Origin: Cryomorpha sp963748925
GTDB taxonomy: Bacteria > Bacteroidota > Bacteroidia > Flavobacteriales_D > Cryomorphaceae
Reading direction: 5' to 3'
Length of the DNA: 64,000 nt
NCBI GenBank assembly: GCA_963748925.1
Contig: CAVVKG010000008.1
Coordinates: forward strand, 1 to 64,000
Made by a program: the position numbers and the translations under genes. The notes beneath the pieces are model-generated. The model was not told the origin of the DNA. It ran no database searches and saw only the letters and a list, made by a program, of their open reading frames with translations. Of the stretch, positions 37,298 to 45,677 are shown in pieces (positions within the stretch are counted from its first letter, which is position 1; every line of letters starts with the position of its first letter).

Positions 37298-38602
37298 ATG
37301 AACGAAGACTTTTTGCAATATGTATGGAAGTTCCAGCACTTTACTTCGCACGAATTAAAGTGTAAGGATGGCCAGGAATTGCAGGTCTTAAAACCCGGAA
37401 TTCAGAATTTTAATGCCGGACCTGATTTTTTAAATGCCCGCATTCGTATTGGCGACACCACCTGGGCAGGCAACGTCGAAGTTCATATTACTGCCTCTGA
37501 CTGGTATAAGCACAACCATCAATCTGATCCCGCTTACGAGAATGTTATTCTTCACGTTGTCTATACCGCGGATAAGCCCGTTCTGGATAAATCAAATAAT
37601 GAGATTCCCGTCATTACTTTAAGTGATTTGATTGATTATCAATCTTACCGATATTATAAGTCGTGGGTCAAAAAATCTAATTTTATTCCCTGTGAGAACC
37701 TCGTCCAGACAGTTCCTGATATCGTAAGGATCGCTGCCGTTCAGTCTGCTGCCGTAGATCGCTTGCAAATAAAATCTGAGCTTTGCCTCGATCTGTTAAA
37801 CTGCACGAATGGTGACATAGAAGAAAGCTTCTACCGCGTTTTCTGCAAAGCACTTGGACTAAAAGTCAACGCAATGCCTTTTGAGCAACTGGCTATCATT
37901 ACGCCTTTTAAACTCATTAGAAAAAATTCCAAATCTGCAGAAGACCTGCAGGCCTTGCTTCTAGGTCAATCGGGATTTTTGGAACAAGCAGACGATAATG
38001 TACCCTTTCTAAAAAAACTAAAATCAACCTATTTACTGCAAAAACAAAAGTTTGGTTTAAAACCAATGCCGGCAACCGCATGGAAACTGTTTCGCTTGAG
38101 ACCGCAAAACTTCCCGGCGGTGAGAATAGCGCAACTTTCATTAATCTATGCAAAGCACCGGTCACTTGCGCAACTAGTAACAGAATACAGCAGTGTTGAA
38201 GAATATGTTCAACTTTTTGAGTCGGAACTAGAGAGCGACTTTTGGAGAACCCACTTTACGTTGAATTCAGAAAGTGAGCCGGTTACAAAAAGGTTGGGGA
38301 TAAGTACAATTCATTTAATAATCATCAATGCAGTGGTGCCGTTTTTATTTGCCCTGGCCTCTTATAATAAAAATGGATCTTTTCAGGAAAAGGCCGTAAG
38401 TTTGCTTGAGCAATTGCCACCTGAGAAGAACAGTGTAATCTCAAAATATGAAGCTTTGGGTTTTACAGCAAAACATGCCTTTGACTCGCAAGGTTTAATT
38501 GGCTTAAAGAAAAGTTATTGCGAACAATTAAAATGTCTTACTTGTAAGGTAGGGATACAAATATTAAATAATCATGGAAAAGCTTACCAGCCACATTTAT
38601 AA
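37298..38602 (+). CDS. DUF2851 family protein
   Basis: The 434-residue soluble protein has the DUF2851 hallmark start: EDFLQYVWKFQHF, then GPDFLNARIRIGDTTWAGNVEVHITASDW and HVVYTAD. The N-terminal part resembles a nuclease-like beta core, but no function is established and I infer none. The C-terminus has conserved Cys residues (CEQLKCLTCKVG), which might bind a metal. The end overlaps the following PspC-type gene by 29 bases in another frame. Confidence 0.85.
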   Translation: MNEDFLQYVWKFQHFTSHELKCKDGQELQVLKPGIQNFNAGPDFLNARIRIGDTTWAGNVEVHITASDWYKHNHQSDPAYENVILHVVYTADKPVLDKSNNEIPVITLSDLIDYQSYRYYKSWVKKSNFIPCENLVQTVPDIVRIAAVQSAAVDRLQIKSELCLDLLNCTNGDIEESFYRVFCKALGLKVNAMPFEQLAIITPFKLIRKNSKSAEDLQALLLGQSGFLEQADDNVPFLKKLKSTYLLQKQKFGLKPMPATAWKLFRLRPQNFPAVRIAQLSLIYAKHRSLAQLVTEYSSVEEYVQLFESELESDFWRTHFTLNSESEPVTKRLGISTIHLIIINAVVPFLFALASYNKNGSFQEKAVSLLEQLPPEKNSVISKYEALGFTAKHAFDSQGLIGLKKSYCEQLKCLTCKVGIQILNNHGKAYQPHL

Positions 38603-38813
38603 TTTCTTCGAAGAACGCGCTTTTGGTGTTTGCTCCTGGTGGGGTGATAAGCTCGGTATCGCCACTTCTAAGGTGCGTTTATACTTTATTTACCTCTCAT
38701 TTATAACCCTGGGTTCGCCACTAATTGTGTACTTGGTAATGGCCTTTTTGCTTGAGCACAAATCTTATTTCAAATTTAATTTCAAGCACAAAAAGACCAT
38801 TTGGGACCTCTAA
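38574..38813 (+). CDS. PspC-domain small membrane protein
   Basis: The 79-residue protein resembles the PspC domain (FGVCSWWGDKLGIATSKVRLYFIYLSF). It has one long hydrophobic stretch at about 38-60 and a basic C-terminus. PspC proteins take part in envelope-stress responses in Proteobacteria; a role here is unknown. Its ATG lies inside the end of the DUF2851 gene, giving a 29-base overlap and probable translational coupling. Confidence 0.8.
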   Translation: MEKLTSHIYNFFEERAFGVCSWWGDKLGIATSKVRLYFIYLSFITLGSPLIVYLVMAFLLEHKSYFKFNFKHKKTIWDL

Positions 38814-38833
38814 ATTGCTTTATCTTCGAGTAT

Positions 38834-38841
38834 TAATTTTG
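38834..38841 (+). promoter_or_regulatory. AGCS transporter promoter -7 element
   Basis: TAATTTTG matches TAnnTTTG, 76 bases before the ATG. A TTG at 38815-38817 lies 16 bases upstream, slightly short spacing. Confidence 0.45.
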
Positions 38842-38916
38842 TAAGGACGTAAAAATTTAGTTTTTTAGCGACCGCTTAATACGCGAATCCCTGTTTTTAT
38901 TTACTTAATCACTACC

Positions 38917-40977
38917 ATGAAGCACATTATACACCTACTTGTAGCCCTCTTTTTAACTTCAAGTTTAAGTGCCCAGCTCTCCGCCAAATTAGAAGTTGCC
39001 AACGATAGTGAAAAAATTAATGACGGTAGAGCTAAAGTGGTAATGCTTTCGGGTACACCTCCTTTCATTTATAAATGGTCAAACCCCAATACCGAACTCG
39101 ATTCTGAAAACAGTGCCGGCCTTACAGAAGGTGTTACTTTTTCCGTAGAAGTAGTTGATGTTACAGGCGAATCAATTAAACTAGAGGGACGGGTCAAGCC
39201 GGAATCTACAGAAGAGCGCATTAACGCAGTTTTTCTTCCTATTGTAAATGGCATGGCTTCTGTGCTATTTTGGGATCCGTTTGCAGCCTTCAATATATAC
39301 GATCCTGTGGTTTATGCAGATGAGCGTCGTGTCTTTGCAAAAGGCTATAAGAATGACGATGTTCAGAAAATCTTCCTGATGAAATGGTACAAGGCGGAAG
39401 GAGAGGAAGCAAAAGAAGGTGAGCGAATAGCTCTCTTACGCAGAAATACAAATGATACAATTTCAGTCTATGCTCCCGAGCAGGGAAAGGTGCATCACTG
39501 GTTTTCTGAAGGAGAGTTAGTTTACGACAGAACCGATGTGGAGTCCATCGCAAAGGCCAACACAGCAGTATTTGCTACAATGGTTTACGATGAACCCCGT
39601 CCGGTATTGCTACCCAACGGAACAACTCAGAAAAACGCAATACCTCTTATCGTAGTATGGCTTATTCTAGGAGCTCTGTTTTTTACGCTGAGAATGGGCT
39701 TTATCAATTTTACGGGTATAAAACAGGCAATTAACCTCGTGAGAGGTAAATTTAGCGATCCGGATGACAAAGGAGAGGTTTCTCATTTTCAAGCGCTTAC
39801 CACTGCTCTGTCCGCCACTGTAGGTCTCGGAAATATCGCCGGTGTGGCTGTAGCTATCGTAGTAGGTGGCGCAGGCGCTACGTTTTGGATGATCGTTGCC
39901 GGCTTGCTTGGTATGGCAAGTAAATTTGTTGAATGTACTCTTGGGGTTAAATACCGGAAAATAAATGAAGCCGGAGAGGTTTCAGGTGGACCAATGTACT
40001 ATTTGAGTGAAGGATTGAGAAAAAGGAATATGGCCGGACTGGGCAAAGTCCTCGCGGTCTTATTTGCCATATTGTGTGTGGGCGCTTCTTTTGGTGGCGG
40101 AAATATGTTTCAGGCCAATCAGGCATTTGTGCAGGTCTCGGCAAAAGTTGCACTATTTCAGGATAATGGAGCACTATTTGGTGTAATTCTGGCCATCCTC
40201 GTTGGTCTTGTTATCGTCGGTGGTATAAAAAGTATTGCAAAAGTAACCGATAAGATTGTTCCGATAATGGTGGCAGTTTATGTTGGATTTGCATTGCTTA
40301 TAATCTTTCTTAATATCGAAAACCTGTCTGCTGCATTAAGTGCTATCTGGCATGGTGCATTCTCCCCATCGGCACTTAAGGGTGGTGTAATAGGAGTTTT
40401 GGTCATCGGGTTCCAGCGTGCAGCATTTTCTAATGAGGCAGGAGTTGGTTCGGCTTCTATAGCTCACTCAGCATCTAAAACAAAATATCCCATCAGTGAA
40501 GGTATAGTTGCACTCCTTGAGCCATTTATAGATACTGTTGTTGTTTGTACAATGACTGCTTTGGTCTTGATTTTTACGGGTTTTGCGAATGATGCAGGTG
40601 GAATGAACGGGTCTGAGTTAACTTCGGCTGCTTTTAGTAGCGTGTTTTCCTGGTTTGACTGGGTTCTGCTGGTGGCAATTGTGCTGTTTGCTTTTTCTAC
40701 TATGATCTCATGGTCGTATTATGGACTTAAAGCCTGGAGCTACCTTTTTGGAAATACCAAGAAATCAGAATACAGCTATAAGCTTATTTTCTTAGTCTTT
40801 GTCGTGATAGGCTCTTCAGTGGGTCTTGGTAGTGTGCTTGTGTTCTCAGATTTAATGATTCTCGGTATGGCTTTCCCTAATATCCTTGGTCTTTTTCTCC
40901 TTTCGGGAGAAGTTCGTGCCGATTTGAAAGCTTACTTTAAGGGAATTAAAGATGGCACGATTAAGCGCTTTAAGTAG
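38917..40977 (+). CDS. Alanine/glycine:cation symporter (AGCS) with N-terminal extracytoplasmic extension
   Basis: The 686-residue protein has an AGCS transporter core at about 240-686. Family motifs include SHFQALTTALSATVGLGNIAGVAVAIVVGG near 285, ASKFVECTLGVKYR, SGGPMYYLSEGL and NEAGVGSASIAHS near 509. It should import alanine or glycine with Na+ (or H+). Ahead of the core is an unusual 240-residue segment. It begins with a signal peptide (1-20, ending SAQ). A region at about 35-92 follows, reading like a SprB-type repeat (LSGTPPFIYKWSNPNT). Next is a region at about 100-212 with a biotinyl/lipoyl-like hairpin (VYAPEQGKVHHWFSEGELV). The extension should be periplasmic. Its own promoter is upstream. 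Confidence 0.9.
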   Translation: MKHIIHLLVALFLTSSLSAQLSAKLEVANDSEKINDGRAKVVMLSGTPPFIYKWSNPNTELDSENSAGLTEGVTFSVEVVDVTGESIKLEGRVKPESTEERINAVFLPIVNGMASVLFWDPFAAFNIYDPVVYADERRVFAKGYKNDDVQKIFLMKWYKAEGEEAKEGERIALLRRNTNDTISVYAPEQGKVHHWFSEGELVYDRTDVESIAKANTAVFATMVYDEPRPVLLPNGTTQKNAIPLIVVWLILGALFFTLRMGFINFTGIKQAINLVRGKFSDPDDKGEVSHFQALTTALSATVGLGNIAGVAVAIVVGGAGATFWMIVAGLLGMASKFVECTLGVKYRKINEAGEVSGGPMYYLSEGLRKRNMAGLGKVLAVLFAILCVGASFGGGNMFQANQAFVQVSAKVALFQDNGALFGVILAILVGLVIVGGIKSIAKVTDKIVPIMVAVYVGFALLIIFLNIENLSAALSAIWHGAFSPSALKGGVIGVLVIGFQRAAFSNEAGVGSASIAHSASKTKYPISEGIVALLEPFIDTVVVCTMTALVLIFTGFANDAGGMNGSELTSAAFSSVFSWFDWVLLVAIVLFAFSTMISWSYYGLKAWSYLFGNTKKSEYSYKLIFLVFVVIGSSVGLGSVLVFSDLMILGMAFPNILGLFLLSGEVRADLKAYFKGIKDGTIKRFK

Positions 40978-41301
40978 CATTCGCTTTCGCGGATAGAGAA
41001 GATCGGGTTGAACAGAAGTCTCCTGCTCAGGGTTTGGTATCAACTGAAACCGTCTTCAAATAATAGGTTAAGCTAAATGGAATTTCTCTATGCCCGTCGG
41101 TCAGGGGAAGAACTCCTTTGCGCAGATTTTAAGGGGTGTATGAGATAAATGGCTCTGCTTATCATTCTTATTTGCGGCAATCCGGATACCGTTTAGACCT
41201 CGAATAGTGAAGCTGATTTCAATTTATTTTTGTATTTTGTTGGTCTTCTAGCATGAAACGAAGATAGTTATAACCTGACTTTCTTCACTTAACCAAAACC
41301 C
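40978..41301. other. Intergenic region upstream of the helix-hairpin-helix gene
   Basis: This 324-base gap has no gene. It contains one copy of the dispersed CGCTTTCGCG motif at 40982-40991 and a promoter element at 41225-41232. Confidence 0.65.
41225..41232 (+). promoter_or_regulatory. -7 element upstream of the helix-hairpin-helix gene
   Basis: TATTTTTG is an exact TAnnTTTG match, with its last base 70 bases before the ATG at 41302. Confidence 0.45.
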
Positions 41302-42240
41302 ATGCTCAACAACCTTAAGGCATATTTTGAACATAATAGGTCAGAACGAAATGGCGCTTTAGCTATTTTGATTATTCTGCTTATCGTAGGAGTGGTGAGT
41401 CAAATGTACTACCTCTGGTATGAGCCACCTGTTAAGGAGATTACTCCGCTACTGGCGATGAAGCAGTTGATAGAAGAAGAAAGTAACCAGAAAGATGAAT
41501 TCAAAAACCTGACCAGCAGAATTGAATCAGATCCCTTTCTGTTTAATCCGAATACCCTGGGCGATTCGGGTTTTGCCAAGCTCGGATTTACTGAAAAGCA
41601 AATTAGCACATTGAGAAACTATCAGAAAGCAGGCGCCGAGTTTGAAATTAAATCAGATTTTAAGAAGCTGTATTTTGTCGACGACGGCCGGTATGAGGAA
41701 CTAGAAGAATTTATAGACCTTCCTGACGTCTACCCGAAGAAAAAATTCGAAAAACCTGAGTTTCAAACGAGGGATTATTCGCGAAAGCGCGACACCACCA
41801 AATGGTCTGATACCACTAACCTGGCAAATTATTCTTACAAGCCTTTTACCTGTGATTTAAATCTGGCGGATACCACAGAATTGAAGAAACTGCCGTATGT
41901 GGGATCGTTTTATGCGCGTGAAATTGTGCGCTACCGAAAAGAGTTGGGAGGGTATCATTCACTCGCTCAACTTTTAGAGCTTTATAAAATGAGTCCTGAA
42001 ACCATCGATAAATTTGCCGATAAGGTAACTATAGATAAGACATTTGTTAAAAAAATAGATATTTCAACAGCAACAGCGCAGGAGCTCTCGGCTCATCCTT
42101 ACATTGATTTTGCTTTGGCAAATAAGCTAGTGGCCAAACGCGAAACTAACGGAGGGTATGAAAATATGGATCAGCTTTGTGCTACAGGTTTGTTAAATGC
42201 CGAATTATGCCTTAAACTTGCACCCTATTTAAGCTTTTGA
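41302..42240 (+). CDS. Membrane-anchored helix-hairpin-helix (ComEA-like) protein
   Basis: The 312-residue protein has one N-terminal transmembrane helix at about 18-36. A charged linker follows, then two or three helix-hairpin-helix motifs: DSGFAKLGFTEKQISTLRNY near 93, LNLADTTELKKLPYVGSFYAREIVRYRKELGGY near 188, and a C-terminal DISTATAQELSAHPYIDFALANKLV. ComEA-type domains bind DNA at the cell surface during uptake, but many Bacteroidota paralogues are uncharacterised. The stop overlaps the next open frame as TTGA; apt probably starts at the ATG 6 bases further on. Confidence 0.85.
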   Translation: MLNNLKAYFEHNRSERNGALAILIILLIVGVVSQMYYLWYEPPVKEITPLLAMKQLIEEESNQKDEFKNLTSRIESDPFLFNPNTLGDSGFAKLGFTEKQISTLRNYQKAGAEFEIKSDFKKLYFVDDGRYEELEEFIDLPDVYPKKKFEKPEFQTRDYSRKRDTTKWSDTTNLANYSYKPFTCDLNLADTTELKKLPYVGSFYAREIVRYRKELGGYHSLAQLLELYKMSPETIDKFADKVTIDKTFVKKIDISTATAQELSAHPYIDFALANKLVAKRETNGGYENMDQLCATGLLNAELCLKLAPYLSF

Positions 42241-42245
42241 AATTT

Positions 42246-42779
42246 ATGGATGTAAATGCAGCAATTCAGGAAACGATAAGGACAATACCAAATTTCCCGA
42301 AACCTGGCATTCAATTTAAAGATATTACACCCATTTTAGAAGACCCTGTTTTAAGCAGGGCGATTGTTGCTGAGTTTGTTAAGCAATATCGAGGAGTGAA
42401 GATAGATGCAGTGGCTGGCGTAGAAAGCCGAGGCTTTCTGTACGGACTTCCACTAGCGATGGAACTTAATCTACCTTTTATTGTTGTAAGAAAGAAGGGG
42501 AAATTACCGGCAGAAACCGTTAGTTACAAGTATGATCTGGAATACGGGTCGGCGGAAATAGAAGTGCACAAAGGATCAATTAAAAATGGAATGAACGTTT
42601 TGGTTCATGATGATTTGCTCGCCACAGGAGGAACAGCAGGTGCAGCGGCAGGATTGATTCAAATGGAAGGTGGCACGGTTGCTGGTTTTTCTTTTTTGAT
42701 AGAATTAAATGAGTTAAATGGTCGTCAAAGGCTAGCACAATTTGATAGACCTATCATCAGCTTAGTGCGTTACGATTGA
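42246..42779 (+). CDS. apt: Adenine phosphoribosyltransferase
   Basis: Apt salvages adenine by joining it to PRPP to form AMP. From the ATG at 42246 the product is 177 residues. The start aligns with the family (TIPNFPKPGIQFKDITPIL), and a TTG three codons upstream would overlap the preceding gene. The specificity loop GVESRGFLYG and the PRPP-binding motif VLVHDDLLATGGTAGAA are intact. It lies 5 bases after the helix-hairpin-helix gene and 30 bases before the acyl-CoA dehydrogenase gene. Confidence 0.93.
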   Translation: MDVNAAIQETIRTIPNFPKPGIQFKDITPILEDPVLSRAIVAEFVKQYRGVKIDAVAGVESRGFLYGLPLAMELNLPFIVVRKKGKLPAETVSYKYDLEYGSAEIEVHKGSIKNGMNVLVHDDLLATGGTAGAAAGLIQMEGGTVAGFSFLIELNELNGRQRLAQFDRPIISLVRYD

Positions 42780-42809
42780 AATTATTGATACTACAAGATT
42801 AAAATTAAC

Positions 42810-43946
42810 ATGAAAGACTTAAGTGAAAACCAAAAAATGATTACCCAAATGGTACGTGATTTCGGGGAGAAAGAAATACGTCCGCATTTCATGGATTGGG
42901 ATGAGCGTCAGCATTTTCCCGTTGATGTAATGAAGAAAATGGGTGAGCTTGGACTCCTGGGCGTTCTCGTACCGGAGGAATATGGCGGAGCTGGGTTTGG
43001 TTATAACGAATATTACACAGCCGTATCTGAGATATCGCGTATATGCGGATCTATTGGTTTGTCAGTTGCTGCACACAATTCGCTGTGCACTGGTCATATA
43101 CTGGCGTTTGGAAATGAAGAGCAAAAGAAAAGATGGCTTCCAAAACTTGCAACTGGCGAGTGGATAGGAGCGTGGGGTCTTACTGAAAGCAATACAGGAA
43201 GTGATGCGTTGCGCATGAAGACCACAGCTGTGAAAGAAGGAAATGAATGGGTTCTGAACGGAGCTAAAAACTGGATTACTCACGGAATTAGTGGAGATGT
43301 GGCCGTTGTTCTCGCCCGTTCCGGCGAATTGCTGGACTCAAAAGGTATCACAGCATTTGTGGTAGAACGAGGAGCAAAAGGTTTTAAAGCCGGTAAGAAG
43401 GAAAATAAGCTGGGGATGCGTGCGTCAGAAACAGCTGAAATGATATTTGAAGATTGCCGTATACCACAGGAGAATGTACTTGGTGAAGTAGGTCAAGGAT
43501 TTATCCAGGCAATGAAAGTACTAGACGGTGGGCGGATTTCTATAGCGGCTCTATCTGTTGGTATTGCAAAAGGAGCTTATGACGCAGCGCTGAAATACAG
43601 TAAGGAAAGGGAGCAGTTTGGACAAGCTATTTCAAGATTTCAGGCTATTGCTTTTAAGCTTGCAGATATGGCTACCGATATTGAAGCGTCAGAATTACTT
43701 ACTCTGCAGGCGGCCCATCTTAAAAACACCGGTCAGGATGTTACCCTTAAATCGGCTATGGCTAAATATTACGCCAGCGAAACCTGTGTGCGAGTTGCAA
43801 CTGAAGGAGTTCAGATTTTTGGCGGATACGGTTATACAAAAGATTTTCCGGCAGAGAAATTTTATCGGGATAGCAAGCTCTGCACAATAGGCGAAGGAAC
43901 GAGCGAGATACAAAAGCTTGTAATTTCCAGAAATATTCTAAGTTAG
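42810..43946 (+). CDS. Acyl-CoA dehydrogenase
   Basis: This FAD enzyme oxidises acyl-CoA to trans-2-enoyl-CoA in fatty-acid or branched-chain amino-acid breakdown. The 378-residue length is standard. Signatures are WGLTESNTGSDALRMKT near 125 and the second signature QIFGGYGYTKDFPAEKFYRDSK near 334-355. The catalytic-base region GEGTSEIQKLVI follows near 361, with the expected Glu. Chain-length preference cannot be read; the motif set fits a short-chain or butyryl-type enzyme. Confidence 0.92.
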   Translation: MKDLSENQKMITQMVRDFGEKEIRPHFMDWDERQHFPVDVMKKMGELGLLGVLVPEEYGGAGFGYNEYYTAVSEISRICGSIGLSVAAHNSLCTGHILAFGNEEQKKRWLPKLATGEWIGAWGLTESNTGSDALRMKTTAVKEGNEWVLNGAKNWITHGISGDVAVVLARSGELLDSKGITAFVVERGAKGFKAGKKENKLGMRASETAEMIFEDCRIPQENVLGEVGQGFIQAMKVLDGGRISIAALSVGIAKGAYDAALKYSKEREQFGQAISRFQAIAFKLADMATDIEASELLTLQAAHLKNTGQDVTLKSAMAKYYASETCVRVATEGVQIFGGYGYTKDFPAEKFYRDSKLCTIGEGTSEIQKLVISRNILS

Positions 43947-43978
43947 TTGATTTAGAATCAAAAAAATCTATATATTTG
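43947..43978 (+). promoter_or_regulatory. rpsU promoter
   Basis: TTG at 43947-43949, a 21-base spacer and TATATTTG at 43971-43978 form a full-consensus Bacteroidota promoter. The TTG sits right at the stop of the upstream dehydrogenase gene. Confidence 0.8.
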
Positions 43979-43993
43979 CACTCTCAAAAAAAA

Positions 43994-43999
43994 TAAGGA
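43994..43999 (+). promoter_or_regulatory. Strong Shine-Dalgarno sequence of rpsU
   Basis: TAAGGA, with seven bases before the ATG, matches six bases of the ideal UAAGGAGG. Other starts in this window lack such a site. In Flavobacterium, rpsU is reported to carry a conserved strong site used for autoregulation by bS21. Confidence 0.75.
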
Positions 44000-44006
44000 C
44001 AACAAC

Positions 44007-44198
44007 ATGCTTATCATTCCTGTAAAAGAAGGCGAAAACATCGAAAGAGCCCTCAAGAAGTTTAAGAAGAAATTTGACCGTACTGGCGTTATCAAAGAAT
44101 TGAGAAGTCGTCAGGCTTTCACAAAACCTTCAGTTGTTAATAGAAAAGAAAAGTTAAAAGCGATCTACGTAAATAAAATTCGTTCCGAGCAGGAATAA
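44007..44198 (+). CDS. rpsU: 30S ribosomal protein bS21
   Basis: The 63-residue basic protein reads as bS21 (LIIPVKEGENIERALKKFKKKFDRTGVIKELRSR). In Bacteroidota bS21 helps hide the 3' end of 16S rRNA, which explains why most genes there ignore Shine-Dalgarno sequences. The leader here carries a strong such sequence, consistent with feedback control. The gene has its own promoter and terminator. Confidence 0.95.
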   Translation: MLIIPVKEGENIERALKKFKKKFDRTGVIKELRSRQAFTKPSVVNRKEKLKAIYVNKIRSEQE

Positions 44199-44222
44199 AG
44201 TATCGTTTTTATTTAGATATTT

Positions 44223-44254
44223 AAGGCAGAACTTTCACGGTTCTGCCTTTTTTT
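44223..44254 (+). terminator. rpsU intrinsic terminator
   Basis: A perfect 10-bp stem (AAGGCAGAAC/GTTCTGCCTT) is followed by seven T. The recombinase ATG at 44255 directly abuts the T-tract. Confidence 0.88.
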
Positions 44255-45130
44255 ATGGTCAATAAATTTTTAGAATATCTCGAGTTAGAAAAACGGTACA
44301 GTCAGCATACCCTCAAGTCATACAAGACTGATCTGGATCAATTACAAGTCTATCTCAATGAGGCTTACGACGAGGCAAATATAGAATCTCTAAGCCATGA
44401 TATGCTTCGTTCATGGATGGTATCACTTATGGAGGCTAAAATTTCTCCGCGCTCAGTAGGTCGAAAAATCAGTGCGGTGAAATCATTTTTTAAGTGGGCG
44501 CGAAAAATGGAATTCCTTACATCAGATCCTACTCTGAAAATAAGCCTTCCCAAGATATCAAAACGACTGCCGGTTTTTGTAGACGAAGAGCAGATGGCTG
44601 AGCTCCACACCGAGGGTCAGTTTCCAAATAGCTTTGAAGGAATGCGTGATAGAATTATCGTAGAGCTGTTTTACCAAACAGGCATTCGCAGCAATGAGTT
44701 ACTAATGTTGAAAACGAATGATGTTGATTTCCAGCGAGGAACCATAAAGGTGCTTGGAAAGCGAAACAAGGAGAGAATTATTCCCGTAGGCCAAGATGTA
44801 ATTAAGTTGATGGAGCCATATCATAAAATAAGAACAGAAGAATTTGATTCTACCCCGTTCTTTTTTATCACCTTAAAGGGAGATTCCTTATATCCAAAAC
44901 TTGTTTATAAGATAGTAAATACATACCTTGGAAGAGTCAGTTCGCTAAGCAAAAAAAGTCCGCATGTTTTGCGCCACACTTTTGCCACACACATGCTCAA
45001 CAGGGGAGCTGACCTCAATGCAATAAAAGAATTACTTGGGCACGCCTCGCTAGCGGCTACGCAGGTTTATACGCATAACAGTATTGAGAAATTAAAAGAG
45101 ATTCACCGCAAGGCCCATCCAAACGGCTAA
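44255..45130 (+). CDS. xerC: Tyrosine recombinase, XerC/XerD type
   Basis: The 291-residue protein has a core-binding SAM-like N-terminal domain (LEYLELEKRYSQHTLKSYKTDL) and a catalytic domain. The catalytic residues are visible: Arg145 (TGIRSNEL), His237 and Arg240 (HVLRHTFATH), His263 (LLGHAS) and Tyr272 (VYTHNS). Length and placement next to rpsU and hpf fit a housekeeping Xer recombinase that resolves chromosome dimers at dif. Sequence alone does not separate XerC from XerD. There is no gap for a leader after the rpsU terminator, so expression may depend on readthrough. Confidence 0.85.
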   Translation: MVNKFLEYLELEKRYSQHTLKSYKTDLDQLQVYLNEAYDEANIESLSHDMLRSWMVSLMEAKISPRSVGRKISAVKSFFKWARKMEFLTSDPTLKISLPKISKRLPVFVDEEQMAELHTEGQFPNSFEGMRDRIIVELFYQTGIRSNELLMLKTNDVDFQRGTIKVLGKRNKERIIPVGQDVIKLMEPYHKIRTEEFDSTPFFFITLKGDSLYPKLVYKIVNTYLGRVSSLSKKSPHVLRHTFATHMLNRGADLNAIKELLGHASLAATQVYTHNSIEKLKEIHRKAHPNG

Positions 45131-45161
45131 GCGAAATTACTAACCATAAAACTACCCGTAT

Positions 45162-45467
45162 ATGCAGGTAAATGTTCATTCCATTCAATTTAAAGCCGAT
45201 GCAAAGCTTATCGACTTTATAGAAGCCAAACTCAATAAACTGCAATTGTTTCACGACAAGATGATTGGCGCAGAAGTATTCCTTAAACTCGATAAAAACA
45301 GCGTGGAGGGAAATAAAATTACCGAGATTAAAATCAATATCCCTGGAAAAGATCTTTTTGCTAAACGCCAAACTGCTTCTTTCGAAGAATCAACCGATTT
45401 GGTAATCGAGGCACTTCGCCGGCAAATTAGAAAGGCAAAAGGAAAGCGAGCTGCACTGGCTAGTTAG
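45162..45467 (+). CDS. hpf: Ribosome hibernation-promoting factor (short form)
   Basis: The 101-residue protein has the HPF/RaiA fold pattern (VNVHSIQFKADAKLIDFIEAKLNKL) and ends in a basic helix (RRQIRKAKGKRAAL). The short form binds the 30S decoding centre and inactivates ribosomes in starvation. It lacks the C-terminal dimerisation domain of long HPF. It follows the recombinase by 31 bases and has a terminator behind it. Confidence 0.9.
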   Translation: MQVNVHSIQFKADAKLIDFIEAKLNKLQLFHDKMIGAEVFLKLDKNSVEGNKITEIKINIPGKDLFAKRQTASFEESTDLVIEALRRQIRKAKGKRAALAS

Positions 45468-45498
45468 CCCTAGAAGAATTTATGAGGAAAAAATTGAG

Positions 45499-45520
45499 CG
45501 CCACTGAGAAGTGGCGTTTT
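45499..45520 (+). terminator. hpf intrinsic terminator
   Basis: The 6-bp stem CGCCAC/GTGGCG with a 6-base loop is followed by a T-tract. Confidence 0.75.
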
Positions 45521-45677
45521 TTGTTTTTGATCTGGAGTTCTGCCTTCAAAAGCTGACTGGTAAAATAACCTGGCTTAGCAACGATTTTTATACTTTTTAG
45601 GTTTGCTTCAAATCAATAGGCATTAAAATGTTTATTTTTAACTGTTTAAATAGATCAACCACAAATAACCAAACCAA

